DNA of 64,000 nt from Pseudomonas alcaliphila JAB1 (GTDB lineage Bacteria; Pseudomonadota; Gammaproteobacteria; Pseudomonadales; Pseudomonadaceae), in the NCBI RefSeq assembly GCF_001941865.1, contig NZ_CP016162.1:1116001-1180000 (forward strand). The letters are read 5' to 3'. The position numbers were made by a program, and so were the translations under genes. This document shows positions 7,682 through 15,211 of the stretch, piece after piece (position 1 is the stretch's first letter; each line of letters starts with the position of its first letter). Below the pieces are notes generated by a model. That model did no database searches. It was not told the origin of the DNA and saw only the letters and a list, made by a program, of their open reading frames with translations.

Positions 7682-8911
7682 TCAGGGAGCCGGCTGCGCC
7701 GCGCTGGCACCGGCGCCTGTTGCGCTACGCTGACCGGCGCCGGTGTCAGGCTCACGGCGCGCCTGACTTACAGACGGCAACGGATCTATCACGCTGGTAA
7801 CCGCTCCACGACCCGTCCAGGGCGTGACCCGTTCGCCGTCTACATCGCAGTACATGTCCACCTGACCGGGAAAGAACCGGCATTCGCTGATGGGCAAAAT
7901 CCGGGTCAATCCGCCGTTGGAAATCAGCACGACTCGGGCGGTCTTGCTGACCTGCCGGGGCTTGTCGTAGTCCTGCCAGTAGGTGGCCTCGGTCGGCTCA
8001 GGCTCTGGCCTGGGTGGAGGTGACCACGTGCCGGTGGGCGAATGGACGTAGCCACCCACGCGCCAGGTCAGGGACATGACGGGGCCATCCGGCTTGGTGT
8101 TGTACACAGCAGCCGCTGCCCGACTGGTTCGGCTCTGCGCCTCTGGCTCAGCCTTGGCCGGGATCGGTTCGACGTGCTTTGCCTGGGATGGCGGAGGCTC
8201 TGGCGAGAAGAACCGATTGATGCCGTACATGCCGAACGAGGCGCCGCCAACGATGATCGCCAGCAACGCCCACAAGCCCCAGGAGCGCAGGATCGAGGCG
8301 CGACCATCGGCCTTGGATTCGTCGCCCACGTCGCCCGTGGCCGATTGCGTGGCGGACTTGTAGTAGCACCACACGGTGGGCTTGAAGGTGCCAGCGGTTT
8401 GCCGCAGCAAGGCCGATTTCGGGGGCCGCTGACCTTTGGCGGCACCCCGGTAGATATCGACGCGGTAGAACTTCTTGGACTTCTTGACGATGCGGTAGGT
8501 GGTTTCGACCAGCAACGTTACCCAGGAAGCGATTTGCTCCAGATCCTGGGTTACCAGAATGACCCGCATGGACTGGCCTTTGTCATCGACGCGGTGGCGG
8601 TGCTCAGCCAGCAGGGCTTTATCTTCCAGCGGAGCGGCGTTGGTCTTTTGCCCCTTGGGCCAGCGGCGCCAGAGTTCATCGAGCACCAGCACGCAGCCAT
8701 TGGGAGCCAGTTCGGCCAGGTCGCGGCGCTCGAACCAGTCGGCCGGTAGCTGGTCGATGGTGCCGCCGAACTCAGCCAATAGCGCGTCGGTTTCCAGCGG
8801 GATGTTGGTGACGATATGCCGGCCTTGTTTGAGGCTGGGAATGATGACGTGTTCGACCACGCCATAACTCTTCCCATGGCCAGGCATGCCGGTGTAAGCA
8901 TCAATGGCCAT
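7682..8911 (-). CDS. zot: Zot / pI-like filamentous phage assembly ATPase
   Basis: A 409-residue protein with Walker A GMPGHGKS at residues 8-15, Walker B CVLVLDELW at about 73-81, and a conserved TQDLEQI stretch about 120. A single transmembrane helix (WGLWALLAIIVGGASFGMYG, about 212-231) is followed by a Pro-rich periplasmic tail. This is the pI/Zot architecture: an inner-membrane ATPase that drives virion extrusion. It overlaps or abuts its neighbours in the structural operon (3 bases after the pVI-like gene). The C-terminal 170 residues are variable in the family. Confidence 0.92.
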   Translation of the reverse strand: MAIDAYTGMPGHGKSYGVVEHVIIPSLKQGRHIVTNIPLETDALLAEFGGTIDQLPADWFERRDLAELAPNGCVLVLDELWRRWPKGQKTNAAPLEDKALLAEHRHRVDDKGQSMRVILVTQDLEQIASWVTLLVETTYRIVKKSKKFYRVDIYRGAAKGQRPPKSALLRQTAGTFKPTVWCYYKSATQSATGDVGDESKADGRASILRSWGLWALLAIIVGGASFGMYGINRFFSPEPPPSQAKHVEPIPAKAEPEAQSRTSRAAAAVYNTKPDGPVMSLTWRVGGYVHSPTGTWSPPPRPEPEPTEATYWQDYDKPRQVSKTARVVLISNGGLTRILPISECRFFPGQVDMYCDVDGERVTPWTGRGAVTSVIDPLPSVSQARREPDTGAGQRSATGAGASAAQPAP

Positions 8912-8914
8912 GGG

Positions 8915-9244
8915 TCACCCAATGATCGGAATGCGGCGAATCACGAAGCGGATCAGGTAGGCCAGCAGGACCACCGTGACGCCGAAATCGAGCCTGAACA
9001 TGGAGGTGAAGAAGATCACTTCGGGCGGAATGCTCTGCATGGCGCTGCCCGCATCATGGAAGAACTGAGGCACCGGGATGGCCTCGAAGAACTTCACCAC
9101 CGCCTCACAGATGCCGCTGAAGACCCATTGCGGGAAGTTCTCCAGGAAGTCGATGAACGAGTCATAGGCATCCTGCAGCCACTCCAGCAGCTTGTCCGGG
9201 AAGGACCACAACCAGTCAGCGAAACGGCCTAGTTTCTCAAGCAT
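8915..9244 (-). CDS. pVI-like minor virion protein (DUF2523)
   Basis: A 109-residue protein with an amphipathic, Trp-rich N-terminus (LGRFADWLWSFPDKLLEWL) and a C-terminal hydrophobic helix ending in RFVIRRIPIIG. This is the DUF2523 pattern found next to zot in Pf, CTX and related phages and equated with pVI, which caps the particle end together with pIII. It lies 9 bases after the pIII-like gene and 3 bases before zot, consistent with a translationally linked operon. Confidence 0.85.
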   Translation of the reverse strand: MLEKLGRFADWLWSFPDKLLEWLQDAYDSFIDFLENFPQWVFSGICEAVVKFFEAIPVPQFFHDAGSAMQSIPPEVIFFTSMFRLDFGVTVVLLAYLIRFVIRRIPIIG

Positions 9245-9253
9245 GGGAACACC

Positions 9254-10549
9254 TCAAGAGGACAGGACAATACGCACCGCCAGCAGCGACCAGACTGCGA
9301 TCATGAGGGCGGTGAAAATGCCGGATATCTGCGGCCACAGGGTGCAGTGGCCATCGAAGACGATGCGTTTGCCGAACAGCTCGACGGAGCCGGACGGGCA
9401 GACACCGCCACCCGAGGGGAAGGCGATGCCAGTCACCGCGCTGCCTATCGGTGAGTTGAGGACGCCGTCATAGACGCGCTTGAACGACTCATCGAAGCCG
9501 GGAATCTTTTCAGCGCCGCCGAAGTAGCTGGGGGCTACGAAGCCGCATTCGTCGCCTTCGCAGAAGCCAGGGCCGGAGCCTTCGCCTTCTTCTTCACCGT
9601 CGCCTTCGCCATCACCGCTCCCATTACCGGAGCCGCCGCCGCTACTACCGCCGCCATCCCCTGAGCCATTGCCGTCACCGTCGCCATTACCGGAGCCGTC
9701 ACCACCCCCGTTATTGCCGCCACCTGAGTCACCGCCCCCGGAGTTGCCACCGCCTGAGCCGCCATCCGAGCCACCGTCATTGCCACCGCTATCGCCGCCA
9801 CCGGTGTCACCACCGGGCGGATTGCCGTTGTCGTCCGGGTCTTTGACGCAGGTGGTACCCGACCACGAATAACCGGGCATACCGGCGCACGGGTCATTGG
9901 GATCAGATGGCGGAACGTCTGGCGTGTCGGGCGGGTTGAGGGCGTCGCCGGGGGCACCCAGGGCGGCGTCGGGGGCTGAGCAGGTATCTCCTGTGCCCGT
10001 GCCGACATAGTTGCAGTAGCCCGAAGTCGTGGAGCCAATGTCCTTGTAGCAGCTGGAGGCAGCGCTACCGATGCTGTACGAGCAGCCGCCGAAGCACACC
10101 GATGAGCCCGGTGGAAAGCCGCTGGCAATGTAGTTGCGGCCACCGGAGTTGATGATGGGGCCGCTGGGCGATTTGAAGATGCCAGGGGACAGGTTGGAGC
10201 AGTCTTGCGGCTCGGGTGGCGGGTTGCAGGTCAGACCGTCAGCGGAGCCATGTTCACAGGTAACTGTTGTGGAAACCCACTGGCCATAGGCCCCGCGCGA
10301 GCCACCAGCAATTAAGTCACCAATACAGTTACCACCGCCGGTGCCTGAAAGAGCTGCAACATGCCTGTACTTGGCGCCGTCGGGCGCTTCGGAAAGAATC
10401 GCCATACAAGCCGCATCAGCGTTCTTTTGGCGGGAATAAACAAGGTCACCTTGTTTGCCGTAGTAGTAGGTAATTTTGGTGGCCGCACTGGACACCGCAG
10501 AGAAGGCCAGCAGGGCGGCGCAGAGTACGAAGTAAAAGGCTTGGCGCAT
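9254..10549 (-). CDS. pIII-like adsorption protein
   Basis: A 431-residue protein. It begins with a signal peptide (MRQAFYFVLCAALLAFSAVSSAA), then a Cys-containing N-terminal domain. A long low-complexity linker of Gly, Asp, Asn and Ser (about residues 225-335) follows, then a C-terminal domain with Cys pairs and a final membrane helix (IFTALMIAVWSLLAVRIVLSS). Signal peptide, glycine-rich linker and C-terminal anchor are the hallmarks of pIII/CoaA, which binds the pilus receptor. The start at 10549 has GAGG upstream; the frame runs 111 bases further upstream without a signal-like sequence. Confidence 0.85.
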   Translation of the reverse strand: MRQAFYFVLCAALLAFSAVSSAATKITYYYGKQGDLVYSRQKNADAACMAILSEAPDGAKYRHVAALSGTGGGNCIGDLIAGGSRGAYGQWVSTTVTCEHGSADGLTCNPPPEPQDCSNLSPGIFKSPSGPIINSGGRNYIASGFPPGSSVCFGGCSYSIGSAASSCYKDIGSTTSGYCNYVGTGTGDTCSAPDAALGAPGDALNPPDTPDVPPSDPNDPCAGMPGYSWSGTTCVKDPDDNGNPPGGDTGGGDSGGNDGGSDGGSGGGNSGGGDSGGGNNGGGDGSGNGDGDGNGSGDGGGSSGGGSGNGSGDGEGDGEEEGEGSGPGFCEGDECGFVAPSYFGGAEKIPGFDESFKRVYDGVLNSPIGSAVTGIAFPSGGGVCPSGSVELFGKRIVFDGHCTLWPQISGIFTALMIAVWSLLAVRIVLSS

Positions 10550-10556
10550 GACGACC

Positions 10557-10631
10557 TCACCAGCGGGAGAAAACGGCGTAAGCGCAGGCACAGCCGATGC
10601 AGAAGAAAGCGAATTCCCACAGCGCTTGCAT
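10557..10631 (-). CDS. tiny hydrophobic virion protein (pVII/pIX-like, 24 aa)
   Basis: A 24-residue frame starting MQALWEFAFFCIGCACAYAV and ending FSRW. It is almost entirely hydrophobic, with basic residues only at the end. It has the same GAGGTCGTC leader before the ATG as the following pIII-like gene. Position between major coat and pIII matches the tiny minor coat genes of filamentous phages. Because of its size, the evidence is position, ribosome-binding site and composition. Confidence 0.6.
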   Translation of the reverse strand: MQALWEFAFFCIGCACAYAVFSRW

Positions 10632-10644
10632 GACGACCTCGCAA

Positions 10645-10671
10645 TGAGAAAGGCCGGCACTGGGCCGGCCT
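10645..10671 (-). terminator. intrinsic terminator after the major coat gene
   Basis: An 8-bp perfect stem (AGGCCGGC / GCCGGCCT) with a 5-base loop, followed on the minus strand by TTTCTC. It lies 15 bases after the coat gene stop. Filamentous phages typically have a terminator here, so that coat mRNA is made in excess over the downstream minor coat and assembly genes. Confidence 0.75.
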
Positions 10672-10686
10672 GGATGGGTGAGCGGC

Positions 10687-10908
10687 TTAGCCGCGGAGGA
10701 AGCCGAGGACGATGCGCGCGCCTTTGATACCGGCGTACACAGCCGCCAGCAGACCCGCCACAGCGAGAACGCCGACCGCAATGGTCGCGAAGTCGATACC
10801 GCTGGTGACGGCGCTGTAGTCCCAGCCGGCGGCGAAGGTCATGGTGGACAGGGCCGCGAAGGGCAGGGCGAGTGCCAGATCGCGGGAGACGCGTTTCAGT
10901 TGTTTCAT
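10687..10908 (-). CDS. major coat protein precursor (pVIII / CoaB-like)
   Basis: A 73-residue precursor. The N-terminus is basic then hydrophobic (MKQLKRVSRDLALALPFAAL) with a probable signal-peptidase site after TFA. The mature part of about 46 residues has a short acidic N-terminus (GWDYSAVTSGIDFA), one transmembrane helix (VGVLAVAGLLAAVYAGI) and a basic C-terminus (KGARIVLGFLRG) that would contact the DNA. Size, layout and position are those of inovirus major coat proteins, with thousands of copies per particle. Confidence 0.88.
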   Translation of the reverse strand: MKQLKRVSRDLALALPFAALSTMTFAAGWDYSAVTSGIDFATIAVGVLAVAGLLAAVYAGIKGARIVLGFLRG

Positions 10909-10928
10909 GGTGATGCTCTCCAGAAGGT

Positions 10929-11156
10929 TCAGCCGCGCCGGATGAAGTCGAGAATGGCTTTGCAGCCGATCCCGATCAGAAGCACGGTGGTTACGAGGGA
11001 AAATCCGATCCCGAACACTTGGGCCAGCACGGCTGGGTCTAATTGGCTCGGGTCGAACTGTTCAGGCAGCTGGATCAGCACCCAACTGCCAGAACACAGG
11101 GGCGCCCCGCCTGCATCGACCGATACAGCACCGTCACAGGTGAGCGCGTAAGTCAT
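10929..11156 (-). CDS. small phage membrane protein (75 aa), unknown
   Basis: The protein has an N-terminal polar part with two Cys (LTCDGA, PLCSGSW) and one transmembrane helix (VFGIGFSLVTTVLLIGIGC), with a short basic end (FIRRG). It sits immediately upstream of the major coat gene, in the place of a Pf-phage membrane protein of unknown role. The ATG at 11156 is preferred over a TTG two codons earlier. Confidence 0.7.
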   Translation of the reverse strand: MTYALTCDGAVSVDAGGAPLCSGSWVLIQLPEQFDPSQLDPAVLAQVFGIGFSLVTTVLLIGIGCKAILDFIRRG

Positions 11157-11172
11157 TGCCAATGCCCGTCCC

Positions 11173-11352
11173 TTACTCAGCCAGGCTGGGGTCGCGGATG
11201 ACCTCAGCCATGGCGATGCAGTCGGGGCAGATGACGAGGTCGGGCGCCTTGTTCAGATCGGGCAGCAGGTCGGGCTGGGGGGCGGACTGGTTATAGAGCT
11301 GGCCCATGGGCTGCCCACAGCAGTCACACAGCACGCGATCAACGATCAGCAC
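11173..11352 (-). CDS. small zinc-ribbon-like phage protein (59 aa)
   Basis: A GTG start with GGGAGG about 8 bases upstream opens a 59-residue frame holding two Cys knuckles: CDCCGQ at about 9-12 and CPDC at about 42-45. It fits tightly between the ssDNA-binding gene (stop at 11368) and the membrane-protein gene (start at 11156). Paired CxxC motifs suggest zinc binding. The function is unknown; similar small Cys-rich proteins occur in other Pf-like phages. Confidence 0.65.
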   Translation of the reverse strand: MLIVDRVLCDCCGQPMGQLYNQSAPQPDLLPDLNKAPDLVICPDCIAMAEVIRDPSLAE

Positions 11353-11367
11353 GGCGGCGCCCTCCCG

Positions 11368-11751
11368 TTAGGCCTTGGCCGGGTCCGGCTGGGTGCCGGT
11401 CGGCTTGGGCTGTTGTTGGGTACCTTGCGGGGCGGCAGGCTTGGCGGCCTGGCCTTTCGGGTTCACCGCCTCGATATGCACAGCCAGGTTGTTACCTTTC
11501 TGTTTGCCAGCACGCGCCACTTCGAAGGTGATGCGGACCGTTTCGAGCGGGGCAAATTGGGCGCCAGAGGCGAACACCTCATCTGCAACGTCGGCAGGCA
11601 CATCCATGCTCACAATGGACAGGCCGTTTTCGGTGATGCCGTCTGGCTCATCGCCGTAAAACACCTTGACGATTTTTACGTCGGTGCCGTTTTGGTTGAA
11701 CGCCAGTTTCTGAGTGCCGAGAAATGCAACTTCCATAGTCGAACGTGCCAT
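11368..11751 (-). CDS. ssDNA-binding protein (gene V-like)
   Basis: A 127-residue protein with a beta-rich first 90 residues and a Pro/Gln-rich disordered tail (PAAPQGTQQQPKPTGTQPDP). Size, tail and position at the head of the structural operon correspond to the Pf phage gene V protein, which coats progeny single strands before packaging. The start has GAGG 8 bases upstream. The sequence is not close to the M13 protein, so this assignment depends largely on synteny. Confidence 0.75.
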   Translation of the reverse strand: MARSTMEVAFLGTQKLAFNQNGTDVKIVKVFYGDEPDGITENGLSIVSMDVPADVADEVFASGAQFAPLETVRITFEVARAGKQKGNNLAVHIEAVNPKGQAAKPAAPQGTQQQPKPTGTQPDPAKA

Positions 11752-11819
11752 TTGTGTTTCCTCGCTTAGTTGCGCGTTATTGCGCGGTTTTGCCTTTCAG
11801 CAGGCCGAGCGATCCCGCA

Positions 11820-11923
11820 CGGGCAAACTTTCGTTTTTGCCCGAGGGTGGCTCTCGACTTGCCGGGGTTTCAGTTGCCGCTTGTGCAGCCTGTTAGTTGG
11901 TTAACACCAAGGGCTTTGCCCTT
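11820..11923. other. phage intergenic region with two perfect hairpins (candidate origin or packaging signal)
   Basis: The gap upstream of the ssDNA-binding gene has no gene. It holds CGGGCAAA-N8-TTTGCCCG (11820-11843) and AAGGGC-TTT-GCCCTT (11909-11923). Filamentous phage intergenic regions carry such hairpins as origin and packaging signals. No nick site can be assigned from sequence alone. Confidence 0.35.
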
Positions 11924-11999
11924 GTCATCCCACTCTTGCCGCCGAGGGCTCGGGAGCGCGGGGCGGTGGAGCTGCCCCACACTCACGAGCGGAGGCTAT

Positions 12000-12311
12000 T
12001 CAGGGAGGTGGGCGCTCAAGGGTTCGCTCTGCCCGTGCCTCCGTTTGACCGAACGGTGAAGCGTGTTCGGACAAGCCGGGGGCGCGGCCCTTGACCTGTT
12101 CAGCATCGGCGGCGTTGGCCGGATCGCTGGGGGCGCACTGGTGAACGACCTTGGTCATTGCCTGGTAGAAGTAGTCGTCTACCGATTCCATCACCTTGAC
12201 GACTTGCAACGTCGAGAAGATCGAACCGACAGCAAACCCGATGCACAGATAGGGGAATGCGTGCCAGAGCAGGGCGACCAGATAGCGGCCGACGCGAAAA
12301 GAGACGGTCAT
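12000..12311 (-). CDS. phage membrane protein, unknown (103 aa)
   Basis: It starts MTVSFRVGRYLVALLWHAFP, with one strong hydrophobic segment (LVALLWHAFPYLCIGFAVGS) and a polar, charged C-terminal half. It is 4 bases after the preceding Cys-rich gene, so it is part of the early phage operon. I see no recognised domain. Confidence 0.6.
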   Translation of the reverse strand: MTVSFRVGRYLVALLWHAFPYLCIGFAVGSIFSTLQVVKVMESVDDYFYQAMTKVVHQCAPSDPANAADAEQVKGRAPGLSEHASPFGQTEARAERTLERPPP

Positions 12312-12315
12312 GCGC

Positions 12316-12687
12316 TCACCCCACCAGTTCGAACGGTTCGCGCAGGGGCACGAAGGGCGTTGGTTTGCCGGTGTCGCTCACAACGAACCAGTACTTCGGC
12401 GGACGGGGCGACGGCTTGTGTTTCTCGCAGTACGAGGCAGGTGTCACACAGTTCCGCCCATCGACCATGCGCCATTGAGCGGGGCGGCAGTCGGTGCATC
12501 GTGTGGACGGGGAGGCGGCGGGCTTCGGCGGTTGCCAGTTTCGGTTTAACCAGCAGACAGAGCAGTCGCAATTGTCGGCGTGCGGGTGACGGCGAAAGGC
12601 GAACGTCTTGCCCTGCGGATTGCGGGCAAAGCAGCTCTGGCAGCCGCAGTCCTTCGGGTGCGATAGCAGGTACTGGCTGGGATTCAT
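12316..12687 (-). CDS. Cys-rich phage protein, unknown (123 aa)
   Basis: The protein carries three Cys clusters, CGCQSC (about 14-19), CDCSVC (about 40-45) and CTDC (about 63-66), separated by His and Lys/Arg-rich parts, which suggests zinc-binding knuckles and possibly nucleic-acid binding. An overlapping frame of similar length on the same strand lacks this pattern. It sits between the XisF-like gene and a membrane protein gene in the early region. Confidence 0.65.
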   Translation of the reverse strand: MNPSQYLLSHPKDCGCQSCFARNPQGKTFAFRRHPHADNCDCSVCWLNRNWQPPKPAASPSTRCTDCRPAQWRMVDGRNCVTPASYCEKHKPSPRPPKYWFVVSDTGKPTPFVPLREPFELVG

Positions 12688-12701
12688 GGGCGGGCACCTG
12701 A

Positions 12702-12974
12702 TTAGTCATCGCTGTAATCCCCCGCGCAGAAGATGGTTTTGCCTCGGTCGAGGTCGCGGCGGATGCGGTGCAGGTTGATGACGCGGTGACGTCCGATTTT
12801 CACGGTCGGCAGGGCGTGGCTTTCGATCCAGCCGCGCACCACGTCTTCGGTGATTTGCTCCATGCCCAGGAGCTGAGCCAGCACGTATTTCGTGCAGAAC
12901 GGTGCGTCGCGGAGATCCGTTACGCGTTGGGCGTCTCCCGAAATCGAAAGCCCCACTACACCAGACTGTTCCAT
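12702..12974 (-). CDS. XisF-like DNA-binding regulator / excisionase
   Basis: A 90-residue protein whose C-terminal half looks like a MerR/excisionase-type winged helix (EDVVRGWIESHALPTVKIG, then RHRVINLHRIRRDL). It is the first gene of the leftward phage operon and is divergent from the repressor gene, as xisF and pf4r are in Pf4, where XisF promotes excision and turns on replication. The ATG at 12974 is preferred to a TTG 8 codons upstream. Confidence 0.75.
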   Translation of the reverse strand: MEQSGVVGLSISGDAQRVTDLRDAPFCTKYVLAQLLGMEQITEDVVRGWIESHALPTVKIGRHRVINLHRIRRDLDRGKTIFCAGDYSDD

Positions 12975-13015
12975 AGCTTTTGCCCTATACTCGTCCAAAC
13001 GTTCGACTCAGATAC

Positions 13016-13079
13016 TTGAGTCAAAATATTTGAACAAAGCATATGAATTGCTTTCTCAAAATTCAAACTATTTGATCAA
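13016..13079. promoter_or_regulatory. probable repressor operator cluster
   Basis: Between the divergent xisF-like and repressor genes, an AT-rich stretch carries three TTGA-type dyads: TTGAGTCAA (13016-13024), TTGAACAA (13030-13037) and TTGATCAA (13072-13079). The last one is a perfect palindrome. Spaced dyads at a divergent promoter are typical of prophage immunity operators. Confidence 0.5.
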
Positions 13080-13093
13080 AATACTTATACGAA

Positions 13094-13366
13094 ATGGGCA
13101 CAATAAACGAGCGCGTTAGAACGGTTGCATCTATGGCTGGCATGGATCGGCTGGTGAGGGAGACGCCGATAGGCTCGAACCGGTGGAGAACGGTGCTCTA
13201 TAACAAGGACGTACGGATCAGCACGGATGAGATTGAAGCGCTAGGCGCTCTTTATCCTAGCTACCGATGGTGGATGGTCAGCGGTGAGATTGCTCCGGAA
13301 ATCGGTCAGACAAGCCCCGAATTCGACGAAGCCAACAGAAACTTGACCAATCCAAACGCGGGATAG
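13094..13366 (+). CDS. phage repressor C-like small DNA-binding protein
   Basis: A 90-residue protein (INERVRTVASMAGMDRLVRETPIG..., then DEIEALGALYPSYRWWMVSG). The helical N-terminal part followed by the YPSYRWWM segment is the pattern of small Cro/repressor-type proteins that recognise their own promoter. It is transcribed away from the phage operon, with the operator-like dyads just upstream. I see no good Shine-Dalgarno sequence, so translation may be weak or the message nearly leaderless. By position it is the counterpart of Pf4r, the superinfection-immunity repressor. Confidence 0.65.
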   Translation: MGTINERVRTVASMAGMDRLVRETPIGSNRWRTVLYNKDVRISTDEIEALGALYPSYRWWMVSGEIAPEIGQTSPEFDEANRNLTNPNAG

Positions 13367-13476
13367 CGATCACACAGGAAGTAGCTAGACGCTGGTACGC
13401 CCGAAGAATCAGTGATTAGGACAGGTACTGAGCAAAAGGCAGATTGAAAGACCACTCACTGTGCGGCCAAAACTAC

Positions 13477-14145
13477 TTATTCGGAAATTAAGGGCATTAG
13501 AAGTTCCTCCGCACCTTTAGAGCAGTAGATCGCGCCGGATGATGAAAGCTCTAGATGTTCTGTTTCTAGATTAAGGCGAAGAGACATAGTTAGGCGCTCT
13601 AGACGAGCCTTGCTAGTGTCGAACGCTTTATATAAATCTTGTAGTGCGTCTTTGCTTGATGTTACCTCAATTTTAGCGAGTGCTTCATTTTCAATCGGCA
13701 CATTGCTTGCTATAACTTTCGAAACGGACAGGCGTGCTACTTTAGTATTGCTTGAAACTTCATCATATACTTTCTGTAGGTTAAAAGAGAGTTTCTTTAG
13801 TGATGCAGAGAACTTGAAAGCTGTAGACAGTAGAGTTGTAAAATTTTTAATGGAAGCTGGCGGTGCTGATATTTTTATCAGTGATAATCCGGGCTTTATA
13901 GGTGTGACAGAGAAATCAAAAAATATATACTTTGTGATTGGTAAGCTCTCTATGGCTCCAAACGGATCTTTTATAGATTCGAGCGATTCCTGGCGTTCAA
14001 TGTAGCGGCCTCTAACGAATTCGTGCTTGATCTCCAATAGCTCAAAGCCAGGATTTATGTCTGTTGAGTAAATGTGTCTTTCCAAAGCTGATGCCACAGA
14101 TTGTTGATGGCTGAGCAAAAGCCATTGCTGTTTAATCGGTTTCAT
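13477..14145 (-). CDS. third gene of the AT-rich unknown operon (222 aa)
   Basis: I do not recognise this protein. It has no signal peptide or membrane helix and looks like a soluble alpha/beta protein: beta-rich segments (YIFFDFSVTPIKPGLSLIKISAP) are followed by a long helical part (KLSFNLQKVYDEV, SKDALQDLYKAF, TSKARLERLTMSLRLNL). It starts 14 bases inside the preceding gene, in another frame, so it is probably translationally coupled. Its A+T content is far above that of host genes, a sign of recent transfer. It probably works together with the other two products; a regulatory, immunity or targeting subunit would all be possible. Confidence 0.65.
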   Translation of the reverse strand: MKPIKQQWLLLSHQQSVASALERHIYSTDINPGFELLEIKHEFVRGRYIERQESLESIKDPFGAIESLPITKYIFFDFSVTPIKPGLSLIKISAPPASIKNFTTLLSTAFKFSASLKKLSFNLQKVYDEVSSNTKVARLSVSKVIASNVPIENEALAKIEVTSSKDALQDLYKAFDTSKARLERLTMSLRLNLETEHLELSSSGAIYCSKGAEELLMPLISE

Positions 14146-15211
14146 TGGCTTTATCTTTGATGTTGGCTTTAAGTTGAGTTAGCGTGTTATTCGCAGATTC
14201 TTCAATTAGTCTTAGCATCTTCTTGTCAGTAAGCAAGTCGCAAGCAGTTCTCTGCTTGTTGTGAAAGCCCTTGTCATTTAACTTGTGAATGCCTCGAACT
14301 ACATAAGCAAATCCCTCACAACTGTCAGGCGCTGAAAATTGAGCGTCTATGTCGAATATATCAGAGTTGTCATTGTTGGCGATGCACGTCCAAGTAACAC
14401 GGTTTATATAGAATCCTGCATCAAAAAAAGCATCGAGTTCAGGTGAGGATAGAAGGCCTTCGCCTTTGAAGGATATTTTTGTTATATGTACTCCTATTTC
14501 CGTGTCATCTTTCTCTGGTGAGGCTATTTTAGGGTTATATACGTAAACGTCGGAGACGTCTTTAGGCTTGAAACCAGGGATGCCAAAAAGCAAGTTTTTG
14601 AAGAATAGAGTTCGTGCATTGCTGTCAAAGGTTTTTAAACTTATTTCGTCATGATTGAAAACCTCGTCCTCTCCAACCTGCTTGGATAGAAAATCTAAAA
14701 AGATGTCTTTGGCATTATCTATGAATTTGTTATCGGTATGCCTGACAAGAAAATCAGAAGAGCTAAGATCTATCTCGATCAAACCTTCACGCTCAACTGT
14801 CTGCTTGAATTCAGATTTGTTGCTGTTATATTCCTCGTAGCGTATATGAAGCTCAAAGCTTTTACCTTTCCATACGCAGTTAACTTCGGCGCCTTTTGAC
14901 TCAAGCTCTTTTTTCAGTTCGCTCGCGACATACTCAAGCTTGCTGTCGTTAAAGCTATTTCTTACTCTGGTTAATTTCGTTCTTTCTTTGCGAGAGGTGC
15001 TGCTAAAAATACTTGCTATTCGTTGATGGTCATAATAGTCATGATTAAGAGTGCTAAAGTAAAGTGCGACATCCTCGCGAGGTGTGTCATCTGAGATTAA
15101 TATTCCACGGCTTAGAAAAATTTCTCTAATGTCGGCGTTTTTGAAATTATGCTGCATCAATGCATCATAAACAGCTTTGTCTGAGGCGTAGTAGAGATAT
15201 CCGCTTTTCAT
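14132..15211 (-). CDS. second gene of the AT-rich unknown operon (359 aa)
   Basis: The ATG at 15211 shares its A with the TAA stop of the preceding gene (TAATG), with GGAAG just upstream. The product is a soluble, charged protein. The first ~100 residues (AVYDALMQHNFKNADIREIF, then EDVALYFSTLNHDYYDHQRI and RKERTKLTRVRNSF) are helical and basic and could be a DNA-binding or helical adaptor domain. A central beta-rich part (VNCVWKGKSFELHIRYEEY, then EIGVHITKISFKG) follows, with a Lys-rich helical tail. I recognise no family. Very low GC compared with flanking host DNA. By analogy with other coupled defence operons it could sense the invader or control the nuclease-like partner, which is inference only. 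Confidence 0.7.
   Translation of the reverse strand: MKSGYLYYASDKAVYDALMQHNFKNADIREIFLSRGILISDDTPREDVALYFSTLNHDYYDHQRIASIFSSTSRKERTKLTRVRNSFNDSKLEYVASELKKELESKGAEVNCVWKGKSFELHIRYEEYNSNKSEFKQTVEREGLIEIDLSSSDFLVRHTDNKFIDNAKDIFLDFLSKQVGEDEVFNHDEISLKTFDSNARTLFFKNLLFGIPGFKPKDVSDVYVYNPKIASPEKDDTEIGVHITKISFKGEGLLSSPELDAFFDAGFYINRVTWTCIANNDNSDIFDIDAQFSAPDSCEGFAYVVRGIHKLNDKGFHNKQRTACDLLTDKKMLRLIEESANNTLTQLKANIKDKANETD

Noticed and set aside
12308..12709. A 133-codon minus-strand frame overlapping the Cys-rich phage gene
   Set aside because: The frame at 12316-12687 has three ordered Cys clusters and fits the operon spacing. The longer one has no such pattern.
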